The notes: a model not told the origin generated them from the sequence alone. DNA of 64,000 nt from Catenovulum sp052056295 (GCF_052056295.1 NZ_CP182493.1:1736001-1800000), one strand, 5' to 3'. Counted from the first letter of the stretch, positions 44,032 through 52,493 are shown. Translations and numbers: made by a program.

Positions 44032-45282
44032 TTACGCATGCGCTGCTGAATATATGGTTAATCGGTTGCGGCCCTCTTCTTTGCTCTGATAAAGCGCTTC
44101 ATCGGCAAATTGGATCATTTGATCTATCGAATGTTGGCCTGAAATGTAACCAATACTAATAGTGTAATGTGTCTCAGCATCCCCACATGCTACAGCATGT
44201 TCACTAATCTCTTCTCGAAAGGCGTTTAATAAATGGCTATGGGTTTGCTGATTACCATCTTTAAACAAGATAACAAACTCTTCTCCTCCCATGCGGCATA
44301 GGGTTTCTTGCGCAAATTCTTCTCGCAAAGTATGCGCCAGATCTTTAATAACTTGGTCACCCATATCATGACCCAACTCATCATTAACACGTTTGAAGTG
44401 ATCTATATCTAAAATTGCCACAGCATATTCATTATCACCTTGGCTAACTAGCTGTTGATTTGCTTGGGTGAAAAAAGCATAGCGGTTAAATAATCCCGTC
44501 ATCGAGTCTAAGTCAGCTAACTGCTTAAGTTTTACCATATGCTCCAAATGTTCAATGCTTTGGTGAATACGGCAATAAAACTCCTCTAAACAGAAGGGTT
44601 TTTGTAAAAAATCGTTTGCGCCATTTTGAATAAATCGCGCAGACAAGGAAGATGCACCACCACCCGACAAGCCAATAATACACACTGCTTCTTTAGGTTT
44701 GCTTTTGCGCACTTCACTAACAAAACGCACACCATTCATGATCGGCATTTCATAGTCAGTAATAATTAATTTAATGTCAGGGTGTTGTGCTAGTTGTTCA
44801 AGCCCTTGCTGCCCATCGGCCGCTTCAACCACATCAAATAAATTGCGTTCAAGCAAACTCCGAATATAACTGCGGGTTGCCTCTGAATCATCAACCACTA
44901 ACACTTTAAAATTGGGGTTGTGTTTAAAACGATTTAATTGTTTAGACAAATAAGAAAATGCTTCGGAGCTTTCTTTGGGGATATAATCGGAAACGGCTTT
45001 GCTGAGGATATGATCGCGAATTTCGCTATCTAAGTGGCCCGTCATCACAATGGCTGGAATACCATTTTTTATAACTTCATCTATTGCTTCGCCGTCAGGC
45101 CCGTCTGGTAAGCTGTAATCCACCGAAGCTAAATAGAAATTGTCTTCTTGCGCTAACGCTTGTTGGCACTCAGCGAGCGTTTCAACGATAACAGTTTGAT
45201 ATCCAGCTTCTTTGGCGACATATTCGACCAATGTTGATATTGGCCGACTATCCTCAACGATTAACAGCTTATACTGTTCCAA
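44032..45282 (-). CDS. Response regulator with two receivers and a diguanylate cyclase domain
   Basis: This 416-residue paralogue of the next gene has REC1 with acceptor in VDYSLPDGPDGEAI, REC2 with VVDDSEATRSYIRSLL and ITDYEMPIMNG plus QKPF, and GGDEF with GGEEF in CRMGGEEFVILFK. It should synthesise cyclic di-GMP under phosphorylation control. The start is a TTG at 45282 with GAGGT about 7 bases upstream; no ATG is available near the N-terminal LLIVEDSRP motif. It lies 8 bases after uvrD, so the uvrD promoter may also serve it. Confidence 0.91.
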   Translation of the reverse strand: MEQYKLLIVEDSRPISTLVEYVAKEAGYQTVIVETLAECQQALAQEDNFYLASVDYSLPDGPDGEAIDEVIKNGIPAIVMTGHLDSEIRDHILSKAVSDYIPKESSEAFSYLSKQLNRFKHNPNFKVLVVDDSEATRSYIRSLLERNLFDVVEAADGQQGLEQLAQHPDIKLIITDYEMPIMNGVRFVSEVRKSKPKEAVCIIGLSGGGASSLSARFIQNGANDFLQKPFCLEEFYCRIHQSIEHLEHMVKLKQLADLDSMTGLFNRYAFFTQANQQLVSQGDNEYAVAILDIDHFKRVNDELGHDMGDQVIKDLAHTLREEFAQETLCRMGGEEFVILFKDGNQQTHSHLLNAFREEISEHAVACGDAETHYTISIGYISGQHSIDQMIQFADEALYQSKEEGRNRLTIYSAAHA

Positions 45283-45290
45283 CTTTTACC

Positions 45291-47456
45291 TCAGATAATT
45301 TCTAAGCGCGCAAAAGCCACCACCAACCATTTACTGCCTACTTGGTCGAAGTTCACTTGTACCCGACTATTTTGTCCACTGCCTTCGTAATTAAGAATAG
45401 TCCCTTCTCCGAATTTTGCATGCATAACTCTTTGACCTAATTGCAATCCGGTTTGGCTAAAACTATCTTCAACTACGCTGGCGCTAAACCTGCCAACTGC
45501 CGCTGGGCGACTTATTTGGTTGTTTAACCTAATTTCACTGACACAATCTGCCGGTATTTCCCGAATAAAACGGCTTGGTGCATGATATTGGTCTTTACCA
45601 TATATTCGGCGCGATTCTGCATAAGTTAAATATAGCTGCTGTTTTGCCCTTGTCATGCCGACATAACATAATCTTCGTTCTTCTTCCATGCGGCCTGATT
45701 CTTCTGTGGTTTGTAAACTTGGAAACATGCCTTCTTCCACGCCACCAATAAACACCAGTGGAAACTCCAACCCCTTAGCACTGTGCAAGGTCATCATTTG
45801 CACTGCATCTTGATTACGCTCAGCTTGGTTTTCGCCTGATTCTAGCGCTGCGTGCGATAAAAACGCGCTTAAATCTGATAACTCAGGCTCGGTATTTTCA
45901 AACTGGCGGCAAGCCGTAACTAACTCCTCTAAGTTTTCGATACGTGCTTGCGCTTTTTCGCCTTTTTCTGATTGATACATAAAATGTAAACCAGAAGATT
46001 TAATCACTACATCACACTGACGATACAAAACTAAGTCTTCAATTTCATGCTCTAGTTCATTTATTTTATTCACAAAACTACTAACTGAATTGGCCGCGCG
46101 ACCTGTCAGTAACTTTGCCGACACCAAATTTTCAGACGCTTGCCACATAGTTTGTTGGTGTTCACGCGCATATTGACGAATTTGTTGTAGAGATTTTTCA
46201 CCTATACCACGCGTTGGTGTGTTGATAATACGCTCAAACGCTGCATCATCTTGGCGATTGTTTAACAAACGCATATATGCCAACGCATCTTTAATTTCTT
46301 GGCGCTCGAAGAAACGTAAACCGCCATAAATTCGGTACGGTATATTTTCAACAATCAACGCTTCTTCTAACACTCGCGATTGCGCATTACTACGGTATAA
46401 AATGGCACTGTCTTTTAACGCATTGCCTTGCTCTAACCACTCTTTGATACGGCCAACAATAAAACGAGCTTCATCGAGTTCGTTAAAAGCAGAATAAAGT
46501 TTGATTGCTTCGCCATCACCTGCTTGAGTCCACAAGTTTTTGCCTAAACGACCAGAATTGTGGGCAATAACCGCATTGGCGGCTTTCAAAATTGTCCCGC
46601 TGGAACGATAGTTTTGTTCTAGGCGGATCATATGTGCATCGGGAAAATCGTCTAAAAAGCGTTGGATGTTTTCAACTTTAGCACCACGCCAACCGTAGAT
46701 AGATTGGTCATCATCACCGACTATACTGATAAAGTTGTCGGCGTCGGCCAATAAACGTAACCAGGCATATTGAATGCTGTTGGTATCTTGAAATTCGTCA
46801 ACTAAAACGTGTTTAAATCTTTGTTGATAGTGACGCAATAAATGCGGATGTTTTAGCCATAATTCGTGTGCACGTAGTAATAGCTCAGCAAAATCGACTA
46901 GGCCAGATCGGTCACAGGTTTCTTGATAAGCTTGGTAAATGCGTTTCCAGACTTCGTCTTGTTGGTTGCCCCAAGTTTCTATGTGGTGTGGACGCAAACC
47001 TTCGTCTTTTTGCCCATTGATGTACCACATGGCTTGTTTTGGTGGCCATTTTTTTTCGTCTAAATCGAGTGCACGTACTACGCGTTTTATCAGGCGCAAT
47101 TGGTCGTCGGCATCGAGTATTTGAAAACCTTCTGGCAAACCAGCATCGGCATAATGCAATCGCAACATACGGTGAGCTAATCCATGAAATGTGCCTATCC
47201 ACATGCTTTGCACTGAGGTTTGCAATAAATCTTCTACCCTGTGGCGCATTTCTGCCGCCGCTTTGTTGGTAAAAGTTACCGCTAAAATTGAATGGGGGGA
47301 GATGTTTTCTGCTTGTATCAACCAAGCGATACGTTGCACCAGCACACGTGTTTTACCACTACCAGCACCTGCAAGTAACAGCATTGATTGTTGTGGCGCG
47401 GCAACTGCCTCGCGCTGTTTGTCATTTAACCCATCAATTAAACCATGAATATCCAT
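45291..47456 (-). CDS. uvrD: DNA helicase II UvrD
   Basis: This 721-residue superfamily-1A 3'-5' helicase acts in nucleotide-excision and mismatch repair. Motifs are LLLAGAGSGKTRVL (Walker A), TFTNKAAAEM, VDEFQDTN, VGDDDQSIYGWRGA, EQNYRSSGTIL, MTLHSAKGLEFP and VGMTRAKQQLYL. The C-terminal Tudor-like end MHAKFGEGTILNYEG is intact. The ATG at 47456 (MDIHGLIDGLNDKQREAV) is the family start; the frame is open further upstream to 47546, across its promoter. A LexA-like box overlaps that promoter. Confidence 0.96.
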   Translation of the reverse strand: MDIHGLIDGLNDKQREAVAAPQQSMLLLAGAGSGKTRVLVQRIAWLIQAENISPHSILAVTFTNKAAAEMRHRVEDLLQTSVQSMWIGTFHGLAHRMLRLHYADAGLPEGFQILDADDQLRLIKRVVRALDLDEKKWPPKQAMWYINGQKDEGLRPHHIETWGNQQDEVWKRIYQAYQETCDRSGLVDFAELLLRAHELWLKHPHLLRHYQQRFKHVLVDEFQDTNSIQYAWLRLLADADNFISIVGDDDQSIYGWRGAKVENIQRFLDDFPDAHMIRLEQNYRSSGTILKAANAVIAHNSGRLGKNLWTQAGDGEAIKLYSAFNELDEARFIVGRIKEWLEQGNALKDSAILYRSNAQSRVLEEALIVENIPYRIYGGLRFFERQEIKDALAYMRLLNNRQDDAAFERIINTPTRGIGEKSLQQIRQYAREHQQTMWQASENLVSAKLLTGRAANSVSSFVNKINELEHEIEDLVLYRQCDVVIKSSGLHFMYQSEKGEKAQARIENLEELVTACRQFENTEPELSDLSAFLSHAALESGENQAERNQDAVQMMTLHSAKGLEFPLVFIGGVEEGMFPSLQTTEESGRMEEERRLCYVGMTRAKQQLYLTYAESRRIYGKDQYHAPSRFIREIPADCVSEIRLNNQISRPAAVGRFSASVVEDSFSQTGLQLGQRVMHAKFGEGTILNYEGSGQNSRVQVNFDQVGSKWLVVAFARLEII

Positions 47457-47490
47457 GCATTCGACCTTCGCATTTTTTATAACTGCGCGC

Positions 47491-47519
47491 AGTATACTGG
47501 ATAAACGGACAGTTCCCAA
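47491..47519 (-). promoter_or_regulatory. uvrD promoter with LexA-like (SOS) box
   Basis: On the minus strand TTGGGA (-35, 47519-47514) and TATACT (-10, 47496-47491) are 17 bases apart. The spacer contains CTGTCCGTTTATCCAG (47512-47497), which fits CTG-N10-CAG. Its right half CCAG is the same variant as in the E. coli uvrD SOS box, so LexA repression is likely. Confidence 0.75.
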
Positions 47520-47584
47520 GTTTGGATTCGTTGGCGCTGGTAGCATGGTGCACTATATTCAAGCGAGCAAATGGGGAGTTACTC

Positions 47585-47650
47585 ACAAAAACGCTTCAAG
47601 CACATCCTTGTGTCGCTCGCATAAGATATCCCTATCTTATGAAGTTTTGT
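47585..47650 (-). repeat. Dispersed ANGGA-hairpin element, copy E
   Basis: On the minus strand the arms ACAAAACTTC (47650-47641) and GAAGCGTTTTTGT (47597-47585) enclose a perfect hairpin ATAAGATA-GGGA-TATCTTAT (47640-47621) and CACA-AGGA-TGTG (47612-47601). It lies upstream of the uvrD promoter, divergent from copies F-H. Confidence 0.85.
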
Positions 47651-47904
47651 TCGCAACCCACCCATTCACTAGCTTTAACATCGAAGTCGCTCGGCGTTCA
47701 AACCTTGTCTGGTGACGTCGAATATTTTGCGAAAAATGGAGAACTGAACTTTTTGAAAAGCATCCTTCAAATTAGATTTAATACCACCAAACGGCGACAC
47801 ATCCACCAGCAACTCACCTGCCCAATCAAAAGCCAATTCGAATGGGCTTGAATACACCAAACAAGCAGCGGCAACCCCAACAGCACCACCGATGTCAGAC
47901 TAAA

Positions 47905-48010
47905 GCCTGTTTGAATGCTGGTTTTCAAAAACTTCTTTATCAGGGATGATAAAGCAGAGCGCCCATGGATGGGTTTACCGCGTTTTTTGAAAATCATGCT
48001 TGAAACGGGC
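47905..48010 (+). repeat. Dispersed ANGGA-hairpin element, copy F
   Basis: The outer arms run 47905-47932 and 47982-48010 and pair over about 28 bp with a few mismatches. Inside are CTTTATC-AGGGAT-GATAAAG (47935-47954) and CCCA-TGGA-TGGG (47962-47973). First complete unit of a tandem array with copies G and H. Confidence 0.85.
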
Positions 48011-48073
48011 TTTTTTACCACAAATCTAGCAGCGATAAATCCGACAGCAACTCATAAGCACGGTCGAAAGCCG

Positions 48074-48172
48074 ATTCGAATGCTAATTTTATAAAACTTC
48101 AATAGATAGGGATATCTTTTGGGAGCGGCCATGAATTGGCGAACAGCGTTTTTATAAATTTATGCTTCGAGT
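48074..48172 (+). repeat. Dispersed ANGGA-hairpin element, copy G
   Basis: The arms ATTCGAATGCTAATTTTATA (48074 on) and the complement ending at 48172 enclose an imperfect first hairpin around GATAGGGATATC and a second, GCCA-TGAA-TTGGC. In the second, the GGA has become GAA. This is the one copy with a lost GGA in its second loop, and it otherwise differs from copy H at only a few positions. Confidence 0.85.
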
Positions 48173-48241
48173 GGGCTTGATTACCACAGACGACCGAGCT
48201 GCGATAAATGCACCAGCAACTCACAAGTTCAATCAAAAGCT

Positions 48242-48341
48242 GATTCGAATGCTAATTTTATAAAACTTCAAAAGATAGGGATATCTTTTGGGAGCGGCCA
48301 TGGACTGGCGAACAGCGTTTTTATAAAATTATGCTTCGAAT
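48242..48341 (+). repeat. Dispersed ANGGA-hairpin element, copy H
   Basis: The arms (48242-48266 with 48317-48341) pair over about 24 bp. Hairpins are AAAAGATA-GGGA-TATCTTTT (48270-48289, perfect) and GCCA-TGGAC-TGGC (48297-48309). It lies 168 bases after copy G in direct orientation. Confidence 0.88.
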
Positions 48342-48383
48342 GGGCTTGAATGCCACCAAATGTGCAGCGATTAACACCCAAAC

Positions 48384-50411
48384 TCAAATAACATTCGCTA
48401 TTTTCGCTGCTTGATAAATCGCTCTTTCGGCATCTAACTCCGCCGCTTTGGCCGCACCACCAATAAAATGTACTTTCTGTTTTAACTGCACAATCCATGA
48501 CGGAATAACCGACTCCTGGCCGCTACAAATCACAATATTATTCACCTCAAGCAACCTAGTTTGCCCATCATGTTCGATGACTAAACCTTGCTGATTAATT
48601 TCTTGATAACTAACACCCGACAACATATGCACCTTATGCTGCTGCAAATGCGCTTTATGGATCCACCCTGTGGTTTTCGCTAAGTTTTTACCAATAGCTT
48701 CAGCTTTGCGCTGCAATAAATAAATATCTGAATTTGCACTAACATGAGGTTTCCTTAAACCAGCTTGATGTTCAAGGGTAAGATCTATGCCCCATTGCTG
48801 ACAATAAAGCTCGGCATCACTCTTGCCGCTGTTATCCTCCAAACTCAGCTGCTCAGTTAAAAACACCGCCATATCTACACCAATGCCACCAGCGCCGATA
48901 ATTGCAGTAGCTCCCATTAGGCTCACATTGCCGGATAACACTTGCTGATAGTCAAATACTTTAGTGCCAATAAAATCATCTAAGCCAGCAATATTTGGAT
49001 ATCTAGGTTGCACACCAGAGGCAACTATCACTTCATCAAAGTTGGCTAAATCGTCGGACTCAACTTCAATATTCAGACGAATGTCCACTGCATGTTTAGC
49101 CAACATGGTTTTAAAATATCGCAGCAGTTGTGCGAATTCACTTTTGCCCGGAATATTTTTCGCAAAGTTAACCTGACCACCAATTTCACTGCGCTTTTCA
49201 AATAAGCTCACTTGATGTCCACGCATCGCACAATACACTGCCGCCGCCATACCAGCGACACCCGCGCCAATCACAGCAATATTCTTAACAACAGCGGCTG
49301 GGTTAAATTTAAGTTCAGTTTCACGGCAAGCAACAGGGTTAACTAAACAGCTGGCGGTTTGGCCTAAAAATACTTTGTCTAAACAAGCTTGGTTACAGGC
49401 AATGCAGGTATTAATTTCATCCACTTTGCCACTTTGCGCTTTTTTCACCCAAGCACTGTCGGCTAAAAAGGGGCGCGCCATTGAGATTAAATCAGCATGG
49501 CCGTCTTGCAGTATTTGTTCTGCCGTATCGGGCATATTAATGCGGTTAACCGCTACCACGGGAATATCTACTTGCTGTTTAATTAACTGGCTCGCTTGGC
49601 TAAAAACGGCATTTGGCACCATAGCGGCTATGGTTGGCACTCGCGCTTCATGCCAACCTATGCCAGTGTTAATAATATCCACTCCGGCATCTTCCAACCA
49701 TTTAGCCAGTTGTAAAACTTCCGTTTTATCACTACCCTGCTCAACTAAATCAAGCACAGACAATCTGAACAAAATTAAAAATTTATCACCTAACTTAGCG
49801 CGGATACCTTGAACAATTTTAAGCGCAAAGCGACAACGATTTTCAAGGCTACCGCCCCAAGTATCCGACCTATGGTTGGTACGCTTGGCAATAAACTGAT
49901 TAATTAAATAACCTTCCGAGCCCATAATTTCGACACCGTCATAACCCGCTTGGTCAGCCAACACAGCAGCGTTAATAAAATCAGTAATCTGTTGTTCAAT
50001 TTCTGTATCTGTCAGTTCTTTAGGTTTAAATGGACTAATCGGCGCTTGAATAGCAGAGGGAGCAACTACGTCAGGATGAAAACCATAACGCCCCGCATGT
50101 AATAATTGCATGCAAATTTTGCCACCTGCATTGTGCACAACTTGGGTAATTTGTTTGTGCTGCTCAACATCCGCTTGGCTTGTCATCATCGCTTGTTTTG
50201 GTGCTAATACCCCAGAGGCGTTAGGTGATATACCGCCAGTAACAATAAGTGCGACGTCATTTTCCACCCTATGCCGATAAAACTCAGCTAATGCTGCAAA
50301 ACCCTGTGGCGACTCTTCCAAATTAGTGTGCATTGAGCCCATAATAATGCGGTTTTTTAACCTGTGGTGTTTAAGCGTGAGTGGCTGAAATAATTGCGGA
50401 AACTGAGTCAT
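48384..50411 (-). CDS. fadH: NADPH-dependent 2,4-dienoyl-CoA reductase
   Basis: This 675-residue iron-sulfur flavoenzyme reduces 2,4-dienoyl-CoA during beta-oxidation of unsaturated fatty acids. The N-terminal old-yellow-enzyme barrel spans about residues 1-330 (RIIMGSMHTNLEE, GGKICMQLLHAGRYG, GSEGYLINQF). The 4Fe-4S ligands are in CIACNQACLD and ASCLVNPVACRE, and the FAD/NADPH domains in IGAGVAGMAAA and AIIGAGGIGVDMAVFL. The length matches FadH. It is a single gene on the minus strand, and no other fad genes are adjacent. Confidence 0.95.
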   Translation of the reverse strand: MTQFPQLFQPLTLKHHRLKNRIIMGSMHTNLEESPQGFAALAEFYRHRVENDVALIVTGGISPNASGVLAPKQAMMTSQADVEQHKQITQVVHNAGGKICMQLLHAGRYGFHPDVVAPSAIQAPISPFKPKELTDTEIEQQITDFINAAVLADQAGYDGVEIMGSEGYLINQFIAKRTNHRSDTWGGSLENRCRFALKIVQGIRAKLGDKFLILFRLSVLDLVEQGSDKTEVLQLAKWLEDAGVDIINTGIGWHEARVPTIAAMVPNAVFSQASQLIKQQVDIPVVAVNRINMPDTAEQILQDGHADLISMARPFLADSAWVKKAQSGKVDEINTCIACNQACLDKVFLGQTASCLVNPVACRETELKFNPAAVVKNIAVIGAGVAGMAAAVYCAMRGHQVSLFEKRSEIGGQVNFAKNIPGKSEFAQLLRYFKTMLAKHAVDIRLNIEVESDDLANFDEVIVASGVQPRYPNIAGLDDFIGTKVFDYQQVLSGNVSLMGATAIIGAGGIGVDMAVFLTEQLSLEDNSGKSDAELYCQQWGIDLTLEHQAGLRKPHVSANSDIYLLQRKAEAIGKNLAKTTGWIHKAHLQQHKVHMLSGVSYQEINQQGLVIEHDGQTRLLEVNNIVICSGQESVIPSWIVQLKQKVHFIGGAAKAAELDAERAIYQAAKIANVI

Positions 50412-50525
50412 AATAAGCGCCTAGTTGTTATTTTTAGCTTGGGTATAGTTATAGCACAAGCAAGTGTGTTATGTTGCCTTCGAGCTGTTGTTCTTTTCCG
50501 TATACACTTTGTTTAGAGAATTTCC

Positions 50526-51353
50526 ATGGAAGAAACCCCGTCAATTTTTGGCACGTTAAAAGCTTTTATTATTCGATATTTAAAAAAATGCCAGCAAGAT
50601 GAAGTCAGTATTATTTCCGGTAATTTAGCTTTTGTGACCCTGTTGAGTTTTGTGCCTTTTGTCACTGTGATCATGAGTGTAATGAGCACCTTTGGTATTT
50701 TTGAACAGGCGCAAACCAGTATTGAAAGTTATTTACTCCATCATTTTGTGCCAGAAGCCAGCGCCGAGGTCCAAAAACACCTAGTTAAATTTATCGGCAA
50801 TTTAGGCAATGCAACGGGGTTAAGCACAGCTGCGCTTTTTGTTATTGCAGTTATGCTACTGAAAAATATAGATAAAGAGCTTAACCGCATATTTGTTACC
50901 AATAAAAAACGTCCGTTCTGGCAAGATTTAATTATTTATTTAATGGTGATTATTTTAGGCCCAGTGTTAATAGGCATAAGTTTACTCGCCACCAGCGCCT
51001 TTTTAGCCAATGAATGGATCCAACAAGTTGCTAGTTGGTTTCCGGGCAATATGCTCAACGCGGGTATTCCGCTGGTTTTCTCATTTTTATATTTTTTATT
51101 GTTATACCGTTTAGTGCCAGCCAAAGCACCCAGTAGCCAAGTTGCTATGGTAGGCGCAGGTATTACTGCGATATTATTTGAAATATGTAAGTACATCTTC
51201 AGTTGGTATATCAGCGCCTTTCCAACCTACCAGTTTATTTATGGCTCATTGGCAGCCATTCCAATATTTTGTGTTTGGGTGTACTTTAACTGGCTAGTGG
51301 TATTGCTCGGTGCTGAATTTACTTGCGTGTTAGATGAATTTAGAAGCGCCTAA
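50526..51353 (+). CDS. yihY: YihY/BrkB family inner-membrane protein
   Basis: This 275-residue protein has six hydrophobic segments and the family pattern LAFVTLLSFVPFVTVIMSVMS, with LVPAKAPSSQVAMVGAGITA and YGSLAAIPIFCVWVYFNWLVVLLGAE (in part). It was once named RNase BN, but that is now known to be a misassignment; its function is uncertain and it may be a transporter. It lies 30 bases before pip and upstream of dtd, the order common in related bacteria. Confidence 0.92.
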   Translation: MEETPSIFGTLKAFIIRYLKKCQQDEVSIISGNLAFVTLLSFVPFVTVIMSVMSTFGIFEQAQTSIESYLLHHFVPEASAEVQKHLVKFIGNLGNATGLSTAALFVIAVMLLKNIDKELNRIFVTNKKRPFWQDLIIYLMVIILGPVLIGISLLATSAFLANEWIQQVASWFPGNMLNAGIPLVFSFLYFLLLYRLVPAKAPSSQVAMVGAGITAILFEICKYIFSWYISAFPTYQFIYGSLAAIPIFCVWVYFNWLVVLLGAEFTCVLDEFRSA

Positions 51354-51383
51354 TATTGAATCAATTAACAGGATAACTGACCC

Positions 51384-52355
51384 ATGCTTTACCCAGATAT
51401 TCAGCCAAATCAAACTTACCAATTAGACACAGGTGATGGCCATAATATTTATGTGGAAGAATCGGGCAATCCGAGAGGTTACCCTGTGCTCTATTGTCAT
51501 GGTGGGCCGGGCGGTAGCAGTAGTGCGTTTTTCCGACGTTTTTTCGACCCTAACTTTTACCGCATTATCTTATTTGATCAACGCGGATGTGGCCAATCGA
51601 CCCCAAGTTTGTCGTTAGAAAACAATACCACAGCACATTTGTTATCCGACATTGAGTTGATATGCCAACAACTGGAAATCAAAAAAATGGTGTTAGCAGG
51701 CGGTAGTTGGGGCACAACTTTGGCTTTGCTCTACGCCCAAAAACACCCAGAACAAATCAGCGCTATGTTATTGCGTGGAATATTTTTAGCGCGTGAACAA
51801 GATTTACAATGGTTGTACGAACCAACAGGCGCTGCGCGTTTATTTCCGGATTATAATCAAGAGTTTATTCGCGCAGCCAATTTAGCAGATGATGAACAGA
51901 TAACTCACCAACAATTAGCGGCAAGTTATTTGGCGCAGCTTACGAGCAACAATCAATTTAGCCAAATAGCCGCAGCTAAACATTGGTGTAATTGGGAAAA
52001 CAGGATATCTGTCTTACATCATTTGGAATCGCGCGAAAATACCGATGATATTCACGCCAATATGACAATGGCGCTGATGGAGTGCCATTATTTTACCCAA
52101 GCCAGTTTTATTGCAGAGAATCAAATTCTCAACAACATAGATAAATTACAAGATATCCCAGTGACTATCATTCATGGTAGATACGATGCGGTTTGTGATG
52201 TCAGCCAAGCTTGGCAATTAGCTGAAAAATGGCAAAATAGCCGCCTATATATAGTGCCAAACTCAGGTCACTCTTTAGGTGAACCTTTTATGGCCGAAGC
52301 ATTTTTAAACGCTGCAAATAAAATTGCACGTTTTTTACAAGAAAACACTAACTAA
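51384..52355 (+). CDS. pip: Proline iminopeptidase
   Basis: This 323-residue alpha/beta-hydrolase (peptidase S33) releases N-terminal proline from peptides. HGGPGGSSSAFF forms the oxyanion region and AGGSWGTTLAL holds the nucleophile S108. The acid is in GRYDAVCD and the His in NSGHSLGEP. It starts MLYPDIQPNQTYQLDTGDGH, typical of the family. AGGA lies upstream of the ATG. Repeat copy I lies between it and dtd. Confidence 0.94.
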   Translation: MLYPDIQPNQTYQLDTGDGHNIYVEESGNPRGYPVLYCHGGPGGSSSAFFRRFFDPNFYRIILFDQRGCGQSTPSLSLENNTTAHLLSDIELICQQLEIKKMVLAGGSWGTTLALLYAQKHPEQISAMLLRGIFLAREQDLQWLYEPTGAARLFPDYNQEFIRAANLADDEQITHQQLAASYLAQLTSNNQFSQIAAAKHWCNWENRISVLHHLESRENTDDIHANMTMALMECHYFTQASFIAENQILNNIDKLQDIPVTIIHGRYDAVCDVSQAWQLAEKWQNSRLYIVPNSGHSLGEPFMAEAFLNAANKIARFLQENTN

Positions 52356-52380
52356 GATAGTTCCAACGACAAAAATACCT

Positions 52381-52493
52381 GACAGTGTTGGTGTGATAAT
52401 TTAGAGCAAAGTCTCTTTTTCAGGGATGAAAAAGCGAAGCGTACAAGGATGTATTTACAGCGTCTTTGTGAAAATTATCAGTCCAACGCTGTC
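52381..52493 (+). repeat. Dispersed ANGGA-hairpin element, copy I
   Basis: The outer arms 52381-52401 and 52473-52493 pair at about 18 of 21 positions. CAAAG/CTTTG form an inner helix. Hairpin 1 is CTTTTTC-AGGGAT-GAAAAAG (52415-52434). Hairpin 2 is TACA-AGGA-TGTA (52442-52453) inside GTACAAGGATGT, which fits the CsrA consensus RUACARGGAUGU at every position. It ends 22 bases before the dtd start codon. Confidence 0.88.

Larger units (their letters stand above)
47800..48365 (+). repeat. Tandem array of the hairpin element (about 3.5 units)
   Basis: Copies F, G and H repeat with a period of 165-168 bases. The linkers are also similar: each hairpin ends in ATGCTT-GAA-x-GGGCTTG, followed by an ACCA, AGCAGCG or CAGCAACTCA-type linker and AAAGC-x-ATTCGAATGCT. 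A leading partial unit of linker only (about 47807-47850) precedes copy F. The array is in the gap between uvrD and the 3' end of fadH. Confidence 0.8.
47520..48383. other. 864-base intergenic gap between the uvrD promoter and fadH
   Basis: The largest gap in the window. It is filled by hairpin copies E, F, G and H and their linkers. Short open frames crossing it follow the repeats and have no protein motifs, so no gene is called. Confidence 0.75.

Noticed and set aside
47720..47790. Possible further hairpin copy between E and F (AAGGATG on the minus strand)
   Set aside because: AAGGATG is present, but the flanking bases do not pair and the outer arms are not found.
47800..48365. Regularly spaced direct repeats considered as a CRISPR array
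   Set aside because: The repeat unit is about 165 bases with internal palindromes, spacers are not unique short sequences, and there are no cas genes in the window.
48268..48498. Minus-strand open frame of 76 codons crossing copy H and the 3' end of fadH
   Set aside because: It overlaps the real fadH frame and the repeat array; no independent support.
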